Assembly: GCA_028819435.1 (NCBI GenBank)
Contig: JAPPLK010000029.1
Coordinates: 1 to 63,223 of the forward strand
Origin: Nitrospira sp.
GTDB taxonomy: Bacteria; Nitrospirota; Nitrospiria; Nitrospirales; UBA8639
Direction: 5' to 3'
Length of the DNA stretch: 63,223 bases
Part shown: piece by piece, positions 35,137 to 45,122 of the stretch
Position numbering within the stretch: position 1 is the stretch's first letter
Layout of the letters: each line of letters begins with the position of its first letter
Program-made: the position numbers and the translations under genes
The notes under the pieces: generated by a model
Seen by the model: only the letters and a program-made list of their open reading frames with translations
Databases searched by the model: none
Told to the model about the DNA's origin: nothing

Positions 35137-36522
35137 ATGTCACAGACTGTAGAGCACTGGATCGAAGCGTTAGACGACGTTGACGACGCCACGCGGGAAG
35201 AAGCCGCGAAAGCACTCGCGGAGTTGGGCGACCCGGAGACCCTCGAAGCCCTCACGACGGCCTTGGAGGATGATTATTGGGCCGTTCGGGTACACGTAGG
35301 GTGGGCGTTCGCCAAAATCGGCGGGGACGTGGCCATCGACGCGCTCATCACGTTGTTCAACGACAATATGATGGAAGTGCAGGATGAGGCCGTGTCCGCC
35401 ATGGCTTCCATGGGGACAAGCACCGTCCCGAAACTTATTCCCTGTTTGAAAGATGACCGGTGGCGCGTTCGGCAGCAGGCCGGGAAGACCTTGGGGTTGC
35501 TCAAAGAGCCCGAGGCCGTTCAACCGCTGATGATCGCCTGTCGTGACCGTGACGGGGCCGTGAAGAGCGCGGCGGCCGAGGCGCTGGGACGGATCGGTGA
35601 CCCGCGAGCCGTGCCGGCTTTAATCAAACTGTTCAAGGATACCTCCAAAATTGTCCGGGAGACCGCCGGAACCGCCTTGGTGTACATCGGCGAAGCCTCT
35701 ATTCCCGCCCTCATTGAAACACTGAACGATCCGCACTTCGTGGTCCGCTGTCATGGCGTTCGGGCGTTGGGCGGCATGACGACTGACTACCAAATGGGGC
35801 GGGCGTGGACTAAGGACACGCGCGTGGTCGAGGCGTTGATCCGGGCGTTGAAGGATGAAGACCGGGCGGTGCGCGAAGATGCCACGATTGCCTTGGGTAT
35901 CATCGGGGACCCCCTGGCCGTTGACGGGCTCATCGACGCCATGAGGGACGGAGCCGTGAAGCGTCACGCGATTGCCTCACTTGGCATGATCGGAGACGCC
36001 AGGGCCTTGCCGCCCGTGTTGGATGCCCTGAAAGGCAAGGGCATTGCCCAACAGGGAAGGCCGACTCCGGGGTGTATCATCAGCGAAGAACAACTCATCA
36101 AAGAAGCCGCAGCCACGGCACTGGGCCATTTTCGGGATCCGAAGGTGCTTCCGGACCTGATCCTGCTGTTGAAGGATATCGTGTTGCGGGAGTACGCCGC
36201 CTCGTCGTTGGTCCTGATCGGCGACGCGGCCGTCGAACCGCTGGTAGCCTTTCTGCATGATCCCGAGGCATCCAAGGTGGAAAAAGAAAGCGAACGGGTG
36301 TTGGCGTTTGCATCGACCAGGCTGACGGCGTCGAGTGCATTGAAAAAGACCGTCGTGGAAACTCTTGAGAAACTTGGCTGGGAAGCACCCAAGGATGATG
36401 CACACGTGGGCGTCAAAGATATCGAATACACCGACCCGGATAAGGTGCTCGGTGAAGAAGGCCGGTTCGGGCCCTCCGGGGACTTTGCCAGGCCGGCCAA
36501 ACCCTACCGTATCGAACGCTGA
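35137..36522 (+). CDS. HEAT-repeat protein
   Basis: 461 residues almost wholly made of 30-31-residue alpha-helical repeats with the signature D.-vR..aa.aLg.igd..a...L, e.g. KDDRWRVRQQAGKTLGLL and KDEDRAVREDATIALGII. About twelve repeats are visible, followed by a non-repetitive tail from about 410. Such proteins are scaffolds or phycobilin-lyase-like. No catalytic residue is seen and no signal peptide. Four more HEAT proteins are encoded at 45.2-49.1 kb. Confidence 0.85.
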   Translation: MSQTVEHWIEALDDVDDATREEAAKALAELGDPETLEALTTALEDDYWAVRVHVGWAFAKIGGDVAIDALITLFNDNMMEVQDEAVSAMASMGTSTVPKLIPCLKDDRWRVRQQAGKTLGLLKEPEAVQPLMIACRDRDGAVKSAAAEALGRIGDPRAVPALIKLFKDTSKIVRETAGTALVYIGEASIPALIETLNDPHFVVRCHGVRALGGMTTDYQMGRAWTKDTRVVEALIRALKDEDRAVREDATIALGIIGDPLAVDGLIDAMRDGAVKRHAIASLGMIGDARALPPVLDALKGKGIAQQGRPTPGCIISEEQLIKEAAATALGHFRDPKVLPDLILLLKDIVLREYAASSLVLIGDAAVEPLVAFLHDPEASKVEKESERVLAFASTRLTASSALKKTVVETLEKLGWEAPKDDAHVGVKDIEYTDPDKVLGEEGRFGPSGDFARPAKPYRIER

Positions 36523-36550
36523 CGTTATTGCCCGGAGCAGCCGCGGGCAA

Positions 36551-36584
36551 CCCTCACCCCAGCCCTCTCCCAGTGGGAGAGGGA
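36551..36584. repeat. REP-like palindrome between convergent genes
   Basis: CCCTCACCCCAGCCCTCTCC followed by its palindromic partner GTGGGAGAGGG. The same motif type occurs at about 3742-3762 and, in frame, inside a gene at 60688-60752. Lying between two convergent genes, it may also act as a transcription terminator. Confidence 0.7.
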
Positions 36585-36592
36585 GTTCAGGA

Positions 36593-38239
36593 TTACGGCT
36601 TTTGGAAGTGGAGAATACCCCAGGTGAGGTGACCGCCCTTCCCGCCGTCGATCCAGTGTTGCAGGCCGGATTTCATCCGCTCGATGTAGTCCTCGCTGCA
36701 GACTCTGACCAAACTCCATTGATTGGCCAGGACTTCTTCCAGGACCCGCCTGTAATGAGTACTCAGTTGTTCCGTGTAGTTCTCGATGGCAAGCTCTTTA
36801 AACCCGAGTCCCAACAGCATGTCCTTGTAGCGCGGAATTGAGCCCAGCGAGTCGAGGTGAATACGGTCGAGAATCGGTTGCAAGGCTTCCTGCGGACAGG
36901 TATCACTCTGCATCGGGTCGGTAAAAATGAACTGCCCTCCCGGGGCAAGGACCCGATTGACTTCTTCGAAGACCTTCTCGCGGTTCCCGCTGTGCAAAAT
37001 AGCATCCTGCGACCACACCACGTCCACGCTACCGTCCGGCATGGGAATATCTTCAAAACTTCCGTCAACCACGTTAATGACCAGGGAGTATTTCCCCTGG
37101 GCGTTGAGTTCGCGGTTTCTGGCGTTTTGCGTTTCGCTCAAATTCAGACAGCCTACCTGACATCCATAATGCTTGACCAGGTACCGGGCGGACCCGCCGT
37201 ATCCTGAGCCGATATCCAATACCCGGGTCGCCGGCCCGAGATCCTTGACCATGGAGGCCATTTTCTCGACCGTCTTGCGACTCGCGTCGAAAATGGTATC
37301 CGTGTCGTGTTCATAGAGGCCGACGTGAATATCCTCGCCCCCCCACACGGTGGCATAAAACCTGTCGGCATCGTGGCTGTTGTAGTAGCTTCTGGCGGTT
37401 TCGACGGGCTGAGAGTACTCCACTGAAACCTTAAAAGGCCGTTCCTCGTTCTTATACAGTTTTTCCGCCACGTGGATATAGAAATCAGGGTCTTCGACGC
37501 GGTGGGTCTCTTGAAAGTCCGCAAAAGTCTTGACTTGTTGAAACCCCACCTCTCCCATGAGTTTCCTGACGTAATCCTTGCGCAAGGGAAACATGTTAAG
37601 GTGATATTCCGAGTCGTCCGGGAACCGGTACCGGAATCGGGCCAAGCCTTCATCCACGTATTCCGGCTCGGCGCTCACGTTATCCCCGCAATAATAATAG
37701 ACGTGTTTGGAGGTGAACCCGTTGTCGAGGATGCCGTCGTAATTCCGCTGGTCCAGGATCAGGACCCCGTCGTGGTTGAGCACCGAATAGAATTCGGCCA
37801 GGGCTTTCCGGCGGTCCTGTTCCGAAAACAGATGGGTCAAGGAGTTTCCCAGGCAAATGACCGCGTCATATTGGGTGTGGACGTCCCGGCTCAGCCACCG
37901 CCAGTCGGCATGGAGGGTCTTCATGATAAAACCCGAGCGTTTGGCGTTTTCAAAGGCTTGAGCCAGCATTTCCGGGCTGCCGTCCCCGCTGGTCACGTCG
38001 AATCCGGCCTTCAGGAGCCGGACCGAGTGAAATCCGGTTCCCGTTGCCACGTCCAGGACCCGCCGGACCCCGCGTTCCTTCAGCATATTGATGAAAAAGT
38101 CCCCTTCACTCTTGGCTCGGGCCTCCCAGTCGATGAGTTCGTCCCATTTTCGGACAAATCCATGGACGTATTCCCGTTTGTATTGGTCGGTTTTTCGTTG
38201 GGCGATGGGGTTATCACCGTACAACTGTTCTTTGCCCAT
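36593..38239 (-). CDS. Fused glycine/sarcosine and sarcosine/dimethylglycine N-methyltransferase
   Basis: 548 residues in two methyltransferase halves. The first (about 1-265) has VRRVLDVATGTGFHSVRLLK and DAVICLGNSLTHLF, the pattern of glycine/sarcosine methyltransferase. The second (about 280-548) has YYNSHDADRFYATVWGGEDI, RVLDIGSGYGGSARYLVKHY and GGQFIFTDPMQSDTC, that of sarcosine/dimethylglycine methyltransferase. Together they make glycine betaine from glycine with three SAM. Fused versions are known from halophiles and some environmental bacteria. It points to osmoadaptation and fits the neighbouring porin and ABC importer. Confidence 0.92.
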   Translation of the reverse strand: MGKEQLYGDNPIAQRKTDQYKREYVHGFVRKWDELIDWEARAKSEGDFFINMLKERGVRRVLDVATGTGFHSVRLLKAGFDVTSGDGSPEMLAQAFENAKRSGFIMKTLHADWRWLSRDVHTQYDAVICLGNSLTHLFSEQDRRKALAEFYSVLNHDGVLILDQRNYDGILDNGFTSKHVYYYCGDNVSAEPEYVDEGLARFRYRFPDDSEYHLNMFPLRKDYVRKLMGEVGFQQVKTFADFQETHRVEDPDFYIHVAEKLYKNEERPFKVSVEYSQPVETARSYYNSHDADRFYATVWGGEDIHVGLYEHDTDTIFDASRKTVEKMASMVKDLGPATRVLDIGSGYGGSARYLVKHYGCQVGCLNLSETQNARNRELNAQGKYSLVINVVDGSFEDIPMPDGSVDVVWSQDAILHSGNREKVFEEVNRVLAPGGQFIFTDPMQSDTCPQEALQPILDRIHLDSLGSIPRYKDMLLGLGFKELAIENYTEQLSTHYRRVLEEVLANQWSLVRVCSEDYIERMKSGLQHWIDGGKGGHLTWGILHFQKP

Positions 38240-38473
38240 GATCCACCTCCTCGATAGTCAAATACCTTTCCCGTCGAGCCGAGGCTCTACCGTGGTCGGA
38301 CGAAACAACGAAAAAGGGTATTGGGGGAATCTCCACTCTAACGGTTTGGTCCTCATGGAGCAACCCCTAACCTGTTTTCGCAGGAAGATTTTGCAGGACG
38401 TGGTGCTGTTGAGGGCAGGGCTTTGTGGTGAAGAAGGCCGGGCTGAGCGCCCGGGACGGGAAGAAGGATTGGC

Positions 38474-38517
38474 ATCCGGCTCCCGACGCAACAAATCACT
38501 TGCCTCGGGAGCCGGAT
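38474..38517 (-). terminator. Hairpin downstream of the porin gene
   Basis: ATCCGGCTCCCGA and TCGGGAGCCGGAT form a 13-base-pair stem. On the minus strand it begins 23 bases past the porin stop; only a weak T-rich stretch follows. The rest of 38240-38540 contains no gene I can support. Confidence 0.6.
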
Positions 38518-38540
38518 ATTATTTCTGACAGGAACCGCGC

Positions 38541-40139
38541 CTAAAAATAATAACCGAAGTTGATATTAAGGCGTTTTTGCCATATGTCACGTCCGTTAGC
38601 GCCGAGGTTGCCGCCGGTGTCATAGATGTTGCAGTAATTGCAAGATCCAAATTCGTTACCGACAAAGGCGTTGCCGTTGGAGAATGCCAGATCGATATAA
38701 TTATACCAGCCACCCCGGGACCAGGAAGCGCCGAGCACAAACAGGGAGCTGGCGTTGAAATCGTCTCTTGTTTTCTGGATGGAACTCCACTCGATATAAG
38801 GCGTAATGCTGTCAGGCTTGAGGCTGTGGAGCCAGAGCCAGTCGGGCCATATTTGAGACGTATCGATACCGATGTAGCGGAGATTGATCGCGGGGATCCA
38901 TCCTTCGGATGCCGTCAGCCAGGGGAAATCATAAGCCCCGAGTGGAATCAGGTCTCCGGTCCCCCAAGGGGTATCATCGGGAATGTCGAACTTGTAGTAG
39001 CTGACCTGCGACACGAGCGTGAAATCGCCCAACTGGTTCTTCGCGTGCGCGGAAACGGCATAGTGGGCGCCATCGTCATCAGCCCCGACGTTGGTTCCTT
39101 TCAGCATCCCGTATTGAAACGACGCGCCAAACTCTCCGATCGTGTCGGTCGCATAGATCCCACGCAGGTTGAATTGATGTTCCTCCTGAAAACCGCAATT
39201 GCAACTTTTGCCTTCACTAAAGCCAGGGAAGTCAGCAACACCAGTCTCGGGGTCCACTATCACGTCCCACTTTACAGGATCATAGCTGTATCGCACGCTA
39301 TCACGGCTGGCACCTCCCTCCCAATGGCCTTCGCTCTGAAGAAAGTAACCAAGATCAAGGGTCAGGTTGCCAAAGGTGTTGGTCCACGTGAGTCCCAGAT
39401 CCCTGTCGTCGGAAAGCCCGACGTAGTAATGCTGGTCGAAGAACCAACTGGAGGAAACTCCATAGGGCCCCGGTCCGAAAGGAACGCGCACAATACCGGC
39501 CTTGAACGTGCCGGATTTTTCCGAAGTGTACCCCAACCAGGCTTTGGACAGCGCACTGTATCCGGGATTTTTAAGATACCACCACCACCGGTATTCGAGT
39601 TTACCGATCAGGCCGTCAGAGCCGCCGGAGTCGAGATCGACGTTGGTGCGGAAGGTATCAAACATAAAACCTCCGACGTTTCTGCCTCGACGGTCCCCTG
39701 TGATGTCAGGGCCGGTATCCGCGTACGCGGGAGTCTGATTGTAAGAACCGTAGACGTAGTTCGCACGTATGGCGCCACCGATCTTGAGCCGGCTTTTTGG
39801 GGGCTCCGCCGTCTCCGCGGGCTCAGCAGGCTTATCCAATTGTACGATCTCCTTCGGGGGCTCTTCCGGGTGCTGATGCTCTTCCGAATGCAGGGGCTCT
39901 TCCGAGTCGATCTTCAGCAACTCTCTTAGCTTCTCCTCGGTGATGTGGTACTTCTTCATCAGATCGAGCGCGCCATGCTCGATTCCCACTTCCTCTGCAA
40001 GTTTATCGATGGAGGCTTCATCTACAACCATCGTTCCGTCACGGTCTACTGCGTGAGCAGCCATCACCGAAGAAACAAAAAACAAGGTCGCAATGCTTAT
40101 CAGCATATTGAATAGCAGCACCTTGAATTTCATAACCAT
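38541..40139 (-). CDS. Outer-membrane porin-like beta-barrel protein
   Basis: 532 residues. A signal peptide ends at VMAAHA (about 24-29). A periplasmic linker follows with a short coiled region (LMKKYHITEEKLRELLKID) and a Pro/Glu-rich spacer. From about 115 on, alternating aromatic beta strands (KIGGAIRANYVYGSYNQ, GKLEYRWWWYLKNPGY, FKAGIVRVPFGPGPYG) form a barrel ending in NINFGYYF, the terminal Phe recognised by the BAM complex. The substrate is unknown. Its neighbours suggest osmolytes or small solutes. Confidence 0.82.
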   Translation of the reverse strand: MVMKFKVLLFNMLISIATLFFVSSVMAAHAVDRDGTMVVDEASIDKLAEEVGIEHGALDLMKKYHITEEKLRELLKIDSEEPLHSEEHQHPEEPPKEIVQLDKPAEPAETAEPPKSRLKIGGAIRANYVYGSYNQTPAYADTGPDITGDRRGRNVGGFMFDTFRTNVDLDSGGSDGLIGKLEYRWWWYLKNPGYSALSKAWLGYTSEKSGTFKAGIVRVPFGPGPYGVSSSWFFDQHYYVGLSDDRDLGLTWTNTFGNLTLDLGYFLQSEGHWEGGASRDSVRYSYDPVKWDVIVDPETGVADFPGFSEGKSCNCGFQEEHQFNLRGIYATDTIGEFGASFQYGMLKGTNVGADDDGAHYAVSAHAKNQLGDFTLVSQVSYYKFDIPDDTPWGTGDLIPLGAYDFPWLTASEGWIPAINLRYIGIDTSQIWPDWLWLHSLKPDSITPYIEWSSIQKTRDDFNASSLFVLGASWSRGGWYNYIDLAFSNGNAFVGNEFGSCNYCNIYDTGGNLGANGRDIWQKRLNINFGYYF

Positions 40140-40155
40140 TTCTCCTTGAGATTGA

Positions 40156-40175
40156 GGGGGGGGGAGGGGAGGGGG
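40156..40175. repeat. Polypurine tract with nine consecutive G, in porin leader
   Basis: Plus strand: nine G, A, four G, A, five G. On the minus strand it is a C-tract lying about 17-36 bases before the porin start codon, next to the ribosome site AAGGAGA. Such tracts can vary in length by replication slippage. The rest of 40140-40413 is AT-rich and probably holds the promoters of the two divergent genes. Confidence 0.6.
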
Positions 40176-40413
40176 ATTGATGCGTTCCTGCTTCTTTAGG
40201 ACAGTCTCGACCTTTTAAGTTAATTAAGTTAATATAGGCATCGACGCATCTCGTCTGAGTCAGTAATTATGACACCTTTTATCCGATGAATCAAGAGAGA
40301 GGTTGCTATTATCTCCGGCCCGTGGCATTTACAGGCGTGGCAAGAGAGATAAAGTCGATCTCGCAATCAACCGTCCGAGAGTCCGGCTCGGAACACCTGA
40401 GGTGTGAGGAAGT

Positions 40414-41526
40414 ATGAACGGCGACGATCCCCTGGTTCGCTTCGTCAATATCCAAAAAAGCTACGATGGGGAAACCCTCGTTATAAAGAATCTCAATCTC
40501 AACGTCGAAAATGGCGAGTTTCTGACCATTCTCGGCCCGTCCGGTTCCGGCAAAACCACGTGCCTGCTGATGCTGGCCGGTTTCGAGCCGGCCACCCACG
40601 GTGAAATTTATCTGAAAGAGCAGCCGATTAACCGGGTGCCGCCGCACAAACGCGGCATCGGCATGGTGTTCCAGAACTACGCGTTGTTCCCCCACATGAC
40701 CGTTGCAGAGAATCTTGCCTTTCCCCTTGACGTGCGCGGCATGAGCAAGTCGGAAAAGACTGAGAAGGTCAAACGGGCGCTGGATATGGTTCAACTGGGC
40801 GGGTACGGCGACCGGCAACCGGCGCAGCTCTCCGGTGGTCAGCAGCAGCGCGTGGCTGTGGCACGATCGTTGATCTTCGATCCCGACCTGGTGTTGATGG
40901 ACGAACCCTTGGGGGCACTTGACAAGAATCTGCGCGAGCAGATGAAATATGAAATCAAGTCCATTCACCGGAACCTGGGGATCACGGTGGTGTACGTGAC
41001 CCACGACCAGAGTATCGCCTTGACCTTGTCCGACCGGATCGCGGTGTTCGACAACGGCGTCATTCAGCAATGCGCCGCGCCGGACGTGCTGTACGAACAG
41101 CCCGAAAATGCCTTCGTCGCCAACTTCATCGGCGAGAACAATCAGTTGATCGGCACCGTGGTCGAGGACAACGGCGACACCGTCAAGGTGGACGTGAACA
41201 ACGGCCACATCGTCGAGGCGAAAAAGGTCAACGTGGAAGGAATTGGTTCGCGGTCCACGTTGTCGCTGCGACCGGAGCGCGTGGTCGTCGGTCCTGAGCC
41301 GCACAGTCTTCCGAACGTGTTCCTGGCGAAGACCAAACAGTTGATCTACCTGGGCGATCATATCCGCACGAGATTTTCGATCTGCGGAAGCGATGATTTT
41401 ATCGTCAAGATTCCGAATTCCGCGGTCCACGCCGCCATCTCGGAGGGAGATGAAGTGAAGATCGGTTGGAAGGTGGAAGATTGTCGGGCCGTGGACGTGT
41501 GGCCGTGCCCGACTCCTCATTCATAA
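40414..41526 (+). CDS. ABC importer ATPase, PotA-like
   Basis: 370 residues. Walker A is GPSGSGKTT, the signature [15 protein letters not shown] and Walker B LVLMDEPLGALD, with the H-loop in VTHDQ. The C-terminal part (about 245-370) carries the TOBE-type regulatory domain. This is the ATPase of a spermidine/putrescine-family (PotABCD) uptake system. The membrane and binding subunits follow. Given the adjacent glycine betaine synthase the substrate could be a compatible solute rather than a polyamine; sequence alone does not decide. Confidence 0.88.
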   Translation: MNGDDPLVRFVNIQKSYDGETLVIKNLNLNVENGEFLTILGPSGSGKTTCLLMLAGFEPATHGEIYLKEQPINRVPPHKRGIGMVFQNYALFPHMTVAENLAFPLDVRGMSKSEKTEKVKRALDMVQLGGYGDRQPAQLSGGQQQRVAVARSLIFDPDLVLMDEPLGALDKNLREQMKYEIKSIHRNLGITVVYVTHDQSIALTLSDRIAVFDNGVIQQCAAPDVLYEQPENAFVANFIGENNQLIGTVVEDNGDTVKVDVNNGHIVEAKKVNVEGIGSRSTLSLRPERVVVGPEPHSLPNVFLAKTKQLIYLGDHIRTRFSICGSDDFIVKIPNSAVHAAISEGDEVKIGWKVEDCRAVDVWPCPTPHS

Positions 41527-41595
41527 ACCACATGCGAAGACCGGACGTTTGACGAACCTCTCCGGAGAAACCGGAGAAAATAAGGAGAAAAAAAC

Positions 41596-42678
41596 ATGCG
41601 CAACTATGTACTCACAACCTTGTTGTCCACTGTGGTTGCAGTGGGAATGATCGGAACCGCCCAAGCGGAGGTCAACGTGGTGACGTGGGGCGGAGCCTAT
41701 GCCGTGTCGCAACAGAAGGCCTACGGCGACACCTGGAAGGGCGAAAAGATCAACTGGATCAATTACAACGGGGGGCTCGGCGAGATCCGCACACAAGTTG
41801 AATCCGGTGCCGTGACGTGGGACGTCGTCGACGTGCTGCCCGACCAGGTCCGCACGGGTTGCGATGAAGGCTTATTCGAGTCGCTTGATCGCGACATGTT
41901 CGCTCCCGCCCCGGACGGGACGCCGATGGATAAAGACACCATGAACAAAGTGCCGAATGACTGCGTGGCGCCGAATATCTTCTGGTCGTATCTCGCGTTC
42001 TATGAAGAAGGGACGTTCAAGGGCGAGCAACCGTCGACCATTGCAGATTTTTTCGACGTGAAGAAGTTTCCGGGCAAGCGCGGCATTCATACCTGGCCTA
42101 ATGCGTTGATCGAAATGGCACTGTTGGCGGACGGCGTTCCCATTGACAAGGTCTACGAAGTCATGAGCACGGACAAGGGCATTGATCGTGCGTTTGCCAA
42201 ACTGGATCAGATCAAGGAGCACGCCGTGTTCTGGTCGGCCGGCTCGAAGCCCATCGAACTCGTCAAGAGCGGTGAAACGTCGATGTCCTTGGCCTACAAC
42301 GGCCGCGTCGGAGCCGCAGTCCTGAACGAAGGAGAGAAGTTGGTGCCGATATGGGACGGACAGGTGGTGGAAGAACAATGGTGGGTGGTGATGAAGGGAG
42401 CCCCGAACGTCGAAGCGGCAAAGAAGTTCCTGGTCCATGCCACGGCACCTCAACAGCAGGCCGCTCAAGCCAAGTGGATCAGCTATGGCCCGATGCGCAA
42501 GTCCGCCCTGGACCTGATCAAGGCCAATGAGCCGTGGCATCACAAAGGCGTGAACATCATGCCGCACATGCCGACCCGGGAAGAGGTTCTCCCGCGCTCT
42601 ATTTTCGCTGATCCGGCCTGGTGGGCCGACTACGGCGGAGAGATTTCCGAGCGCTATACCGCGTGGATGAGCCAATAA
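41596..42678 (+). CDS. ABC importer periplasmic binding protein, PotD-like
   Basis: 360 residues. A signal peptide (about 1-24, ending near AQAEV) precedes VNVVTWGGAYAVSQQKAYGD, WDVVDVLPDQVRTGCDEGLF and KKFPGKRGIHTWPNALIEMA, the pattern of type 2 extracellular solute-binding proteins of the polyamine/opine group. Ribosome site AAGGAG is close to the start. It lies between the ATPase and the first permease gene. Confidence 0.9.
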   Translation: MRNYVLTTLLSTVVAVGMIGTAQAEVNVVTWGGAYAVSQQKAYGDTWKGEKINWINYNGGLGEIRTQVESGAVTWDVVDVLPDQVRTGCDEGLFESLDRDMFAPAPDGTPMDKDTMNKVPNDCVAPNIFWSYLAFYEEGTFKGEQPSTIADFFDVKKFPGKRGIHTWPNALIEMALLADGVPIDKVYEVMSTDKGIDRAFAKLDQIKEHAVFWSAGSKPIELVKSGETSMSLAYNGRVGAAVLNEGEKLVPIWDGQVVEEQWWVVMKGAPNVEAAKKFLVHATAPQQQAAQAKWISYGPMRKSALDLIKANEPWHHKGVNIMPHMPTREEVLPRSIFADPAWWADYGGEISERYTAWMSQ

Positions 42679-42768
42679 TCCGGTAACCTGAACGGTTGAT
42701 ACGTGGGGGCTGCTCTCCGGACCAGCCCCCACGTCCCCCCTTCTCCGTTACTTGAGAATTATTTGACG

Positions 42769-44031
42769 ATGTCCACGTCTCCGGCCAAACCCGGCGGTCC
42801 AGTACTGACGGCCGATGGGACGCCCCTGAAAACCAGCCTGGAGCGGTCCCTGAAGCTCAGCAAACTCCGGGCCCTGGGGCTGATCTTACCGCCACTCGTA
42901 TTTCTGGTTATCCTGTTTGTCATTCCAATCGGCAGTTTGTTGACACGCAGCATCGACGATGGCTTGAGCAACAAGGTGTTGCCGAAGACCCTGGCGGCGT
43001 TTGAGCGCTGGGATAAGACCTCCGAACCGGATGAAGCCATGTTCGAGGCCCTGTATCTCGACATGACGGCGGCGGACAGGCTTGACCTCAGCAAGCTCGG
43101 GACCCGCATGAATTACGAAAAGTCCGGATGGCGCAGCCTGCTCAAGATTACGGCGCGCGGGTTGAACCGCATCGACGGGCCACCGTACAAGCCGGCGATA
43201 CTGCAACTCAACAAGCGATGGGGTGATATCAAGTTCTGGCAATCGCTCGGAGCGATGAAAGACCCCGTGACCTTGGGATATTACCTGAAGGCCGTCGATC
43301 TCAAATATGATGGCAACAAGAACGTCATGAGGGTCAAGAAACACAACAGGATTTACCAGATGCTGTGGTGGCGCACGTTCCTGGTGAGCACGATCGTCAC
43401 CATCGGCTGCCTGGTCCTGGCCTATCCGGTGGCCCACCTGTTGGCGACCCTGCCGCTTCGGCTCTCCAACCTGTTGATGATTTGCGTCCTGATGCCGTTC
43501 TGGACGTCGCTGCTTGTGCGCATCGTGTCCTGGATGGTCATGCTGCAACAGAACGGCGTCGTCAATGATTCGCTGGTATCCCTGGGCATGCTCCACGACG
43601 AAAACCGGTTGGCGATGATGTACAACTTCACCGGCACGGTCATCGTCATGACGCAGATTCTCCTGCCGTTCATGATCCTGCCGATTTACAGCGTGATGAA
43701 AACCATTCCGCCGAGCTATATGAAGGCGGCCCAGAATCTTGGCGCGACGCCGTCCCTGGCTTTTATCAAGGTGTATATGCCGCAAACGGTTCCCGGCGTC
43801 GGGGCGGGCTGTATCCTGGTGTTTATCGTGGCCATCGGGTACTACATCACCCCTGAACTCGTCGGCGGGAAAGACGGGCGATTGATCGGCAACCTCATCG
43901 CCTATCACATGCAGAACTCGTTGAACTGGGGTCTGGCCGCGGCCATGGGGACGATCCTGTTGGTCGCGATCCTCACCCTGTATTGGGTCTACGACAAGCT
44001 GGTCGGCGTCGATAACATGAAAATGAGTTGA
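42769..44031 (+). CDS. ABC importer permease, PotB-like, with large periplasmic insertion
   Basis: About 420 residues from ATG 42769; a GTG at 42703 in frame is possible but precedes an atypical sequence. The first helix is LGLILPPLVFLVILFVIPI; an unusual soluble insertion of about 140 residues follows before the second helix (FLVSTIVTIGCLVLAYPVAH). The cytoplasmic coupling loop is MKAAQNLGATPSLAFIKVYM. Longer than typical PotB. The permease partner follows at once. Confidence 0.88.
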   Translation: MSTSPAKPGGPVLTADGTPLKTSLERSLKLSKLRALGLILPPLVFLVILFVIPIGSLLTRSIDDGLSNKVLPKTLAAFERWDKTSEPDEAMFEALYLDMTAADRLDLSKLGTRMNYEKSGWRSLLKITARGLNRIDGPPYKPAILQLNKRWGDIKFWQSLGAMKDPVTLGYYLKAVDLKYDGNKNVMRVKKHNRIYQMLWWRTFLVSTIVTIGCLVLAYPVAHLLATLPLRLSNLLMICVLMPFWTSLLVRIVSWMVMLQQNGVVNDSLVSLGMLHDENRLAMMYNFTGTVIVMTQILLPFMILPIYSVMKTIPPSYMKAAQNLGATPSLAFIKVYMPQTVPGVGAGCILVFIVAIGYYITPELVGGKDGRLIGNLIAYHMQNSLNWGLAAAMGTILLVAILTLYWVYDKLVGVDNMKMS

Positions 44032-44033
44032 CA

Positions 44034-44924
44034 ATGGCACTTCCACTGTACGCCACTCCCGGACAGCGAATCTGGCACTACCTCTATTTGACGGTCTGTG
44101 CGTTGGTGCTGTTTTTCCTGGTTTCACCGCTGATCGTTGTGATCCCGCTGTCATTCAACTCGGCGCCGTTTTTGCATTTTACCCCGGAAATGCTGACGCT
44201 GGACCCGGACGGTTATTCCACGGTCTGGTACAAGTCCCTGTTCGGGATGTGCGACGCAGAAGGGGCTTCGCTGTGGACTTCCTGTACGGACAAATGGAAG
44301 GTGGGCGCCTTCAACAGTTTCATGATTGCCGTCATGTCGACGATGCTGGCTACCACCCTCGGAACGCTCGCGGCCCTGGGCTTGAGTCGGGACCACGTGC
44401 CATTTCGTCGAGCCATTATGGGACTGATGATCTCACCGCTTATCGTGCCGTTAATCATTACGGCATCGGGCATGTTCTTTTTCTTCGCCAAAGTCAACCT
44501 GGTCTCGACGTTGCCTGGAATCGTCTTGGCGCACACGATTTTGGGGCTTCCGTTTGTCGTGATTACCGTGACCTCGACGTTGGTCGGGTTCGACAATACC
44601 CTGATGAAGGCCGCGGCCACTCTCGGCGGATCCCCCATCTACAACTTTTTCAAGATTCAGATACCCTTGGTTGCCCCAGGGGTCATCTCCGGAGCCTTAT
44701 TTGCGTTTATCACCTCATTCGACGAGATCGTGATTATCCTGTTCATTGGCGGACCCGATCAACATACCCTCCCATGGCAGATGTGGTCCGGGGTCCGTGA
44801 GGAAATCAGCCCGACGATTCTTGCCGCGGCCACGATTCTCGTGCTGCTGTCGATCGTGTTATTGACCACCCTCGAATTATTGCGCCGGCGTAGCGAACGA
44901 CTGCGCGGCATCTCGCCCGCGTAA
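44034..44924 (+). CDS. ABC importer permease, PotC-like
   Basis: 296 residues from ATG 44034; a TTG at 44028 overlapping the upstream stop is an alternative. Six membrane helices (VCALVLFFLVSPLIVVIPLS first) and the coupling loop MKAAATLGGSPIYNFFKIQI are visible. It ends with a basic LLRRRSERLRG tail. Last gene of the four-gene importer operon. Confidence 0.9.
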   Translation: MALPLYATPGQRIWHYLYLTVCALVLFFLVSPLIVVIPLSFNSAPFLHFTPEMLTLDPDGYSTVWYKSLFGMCDAEGASLWTSCTDKWKVGAFNSFMIAVMSTMLATTLGTLAALGLSRDHVPFRRAIMGLMISPLIVPLIITASGMFFFFAKVNLVSTLPGIVLAHTILGLPFVVITVTSTLVGFDNTLMKAAATLGGSPIYNFFKIQIPLVAPGVISGALFAFITSFDEIVIILFIGGPDQHTLPWQMWSGVREEISPTILAAATILVLLSIVLLTTLELLRRRSERLRGISPA

Positions 44925-45122
44925 CGTGCGGCGTAGCGCATTCATCCATGGCGACGGTTGCGTCTCCCCCTCTATGTGCGCGATTTTATTGACCCTTAAA
45001 AAATTGCTGTGATAAGTTGGCCGGATGATGGTTCTTGGCCTTTCCCGTATCAACAAAGGGAAAACGAGGTTCACGAGGCGTGCGGGCGGGCACATAGGCC
45101 CGCCCCTACAAAGATTGTTAAT

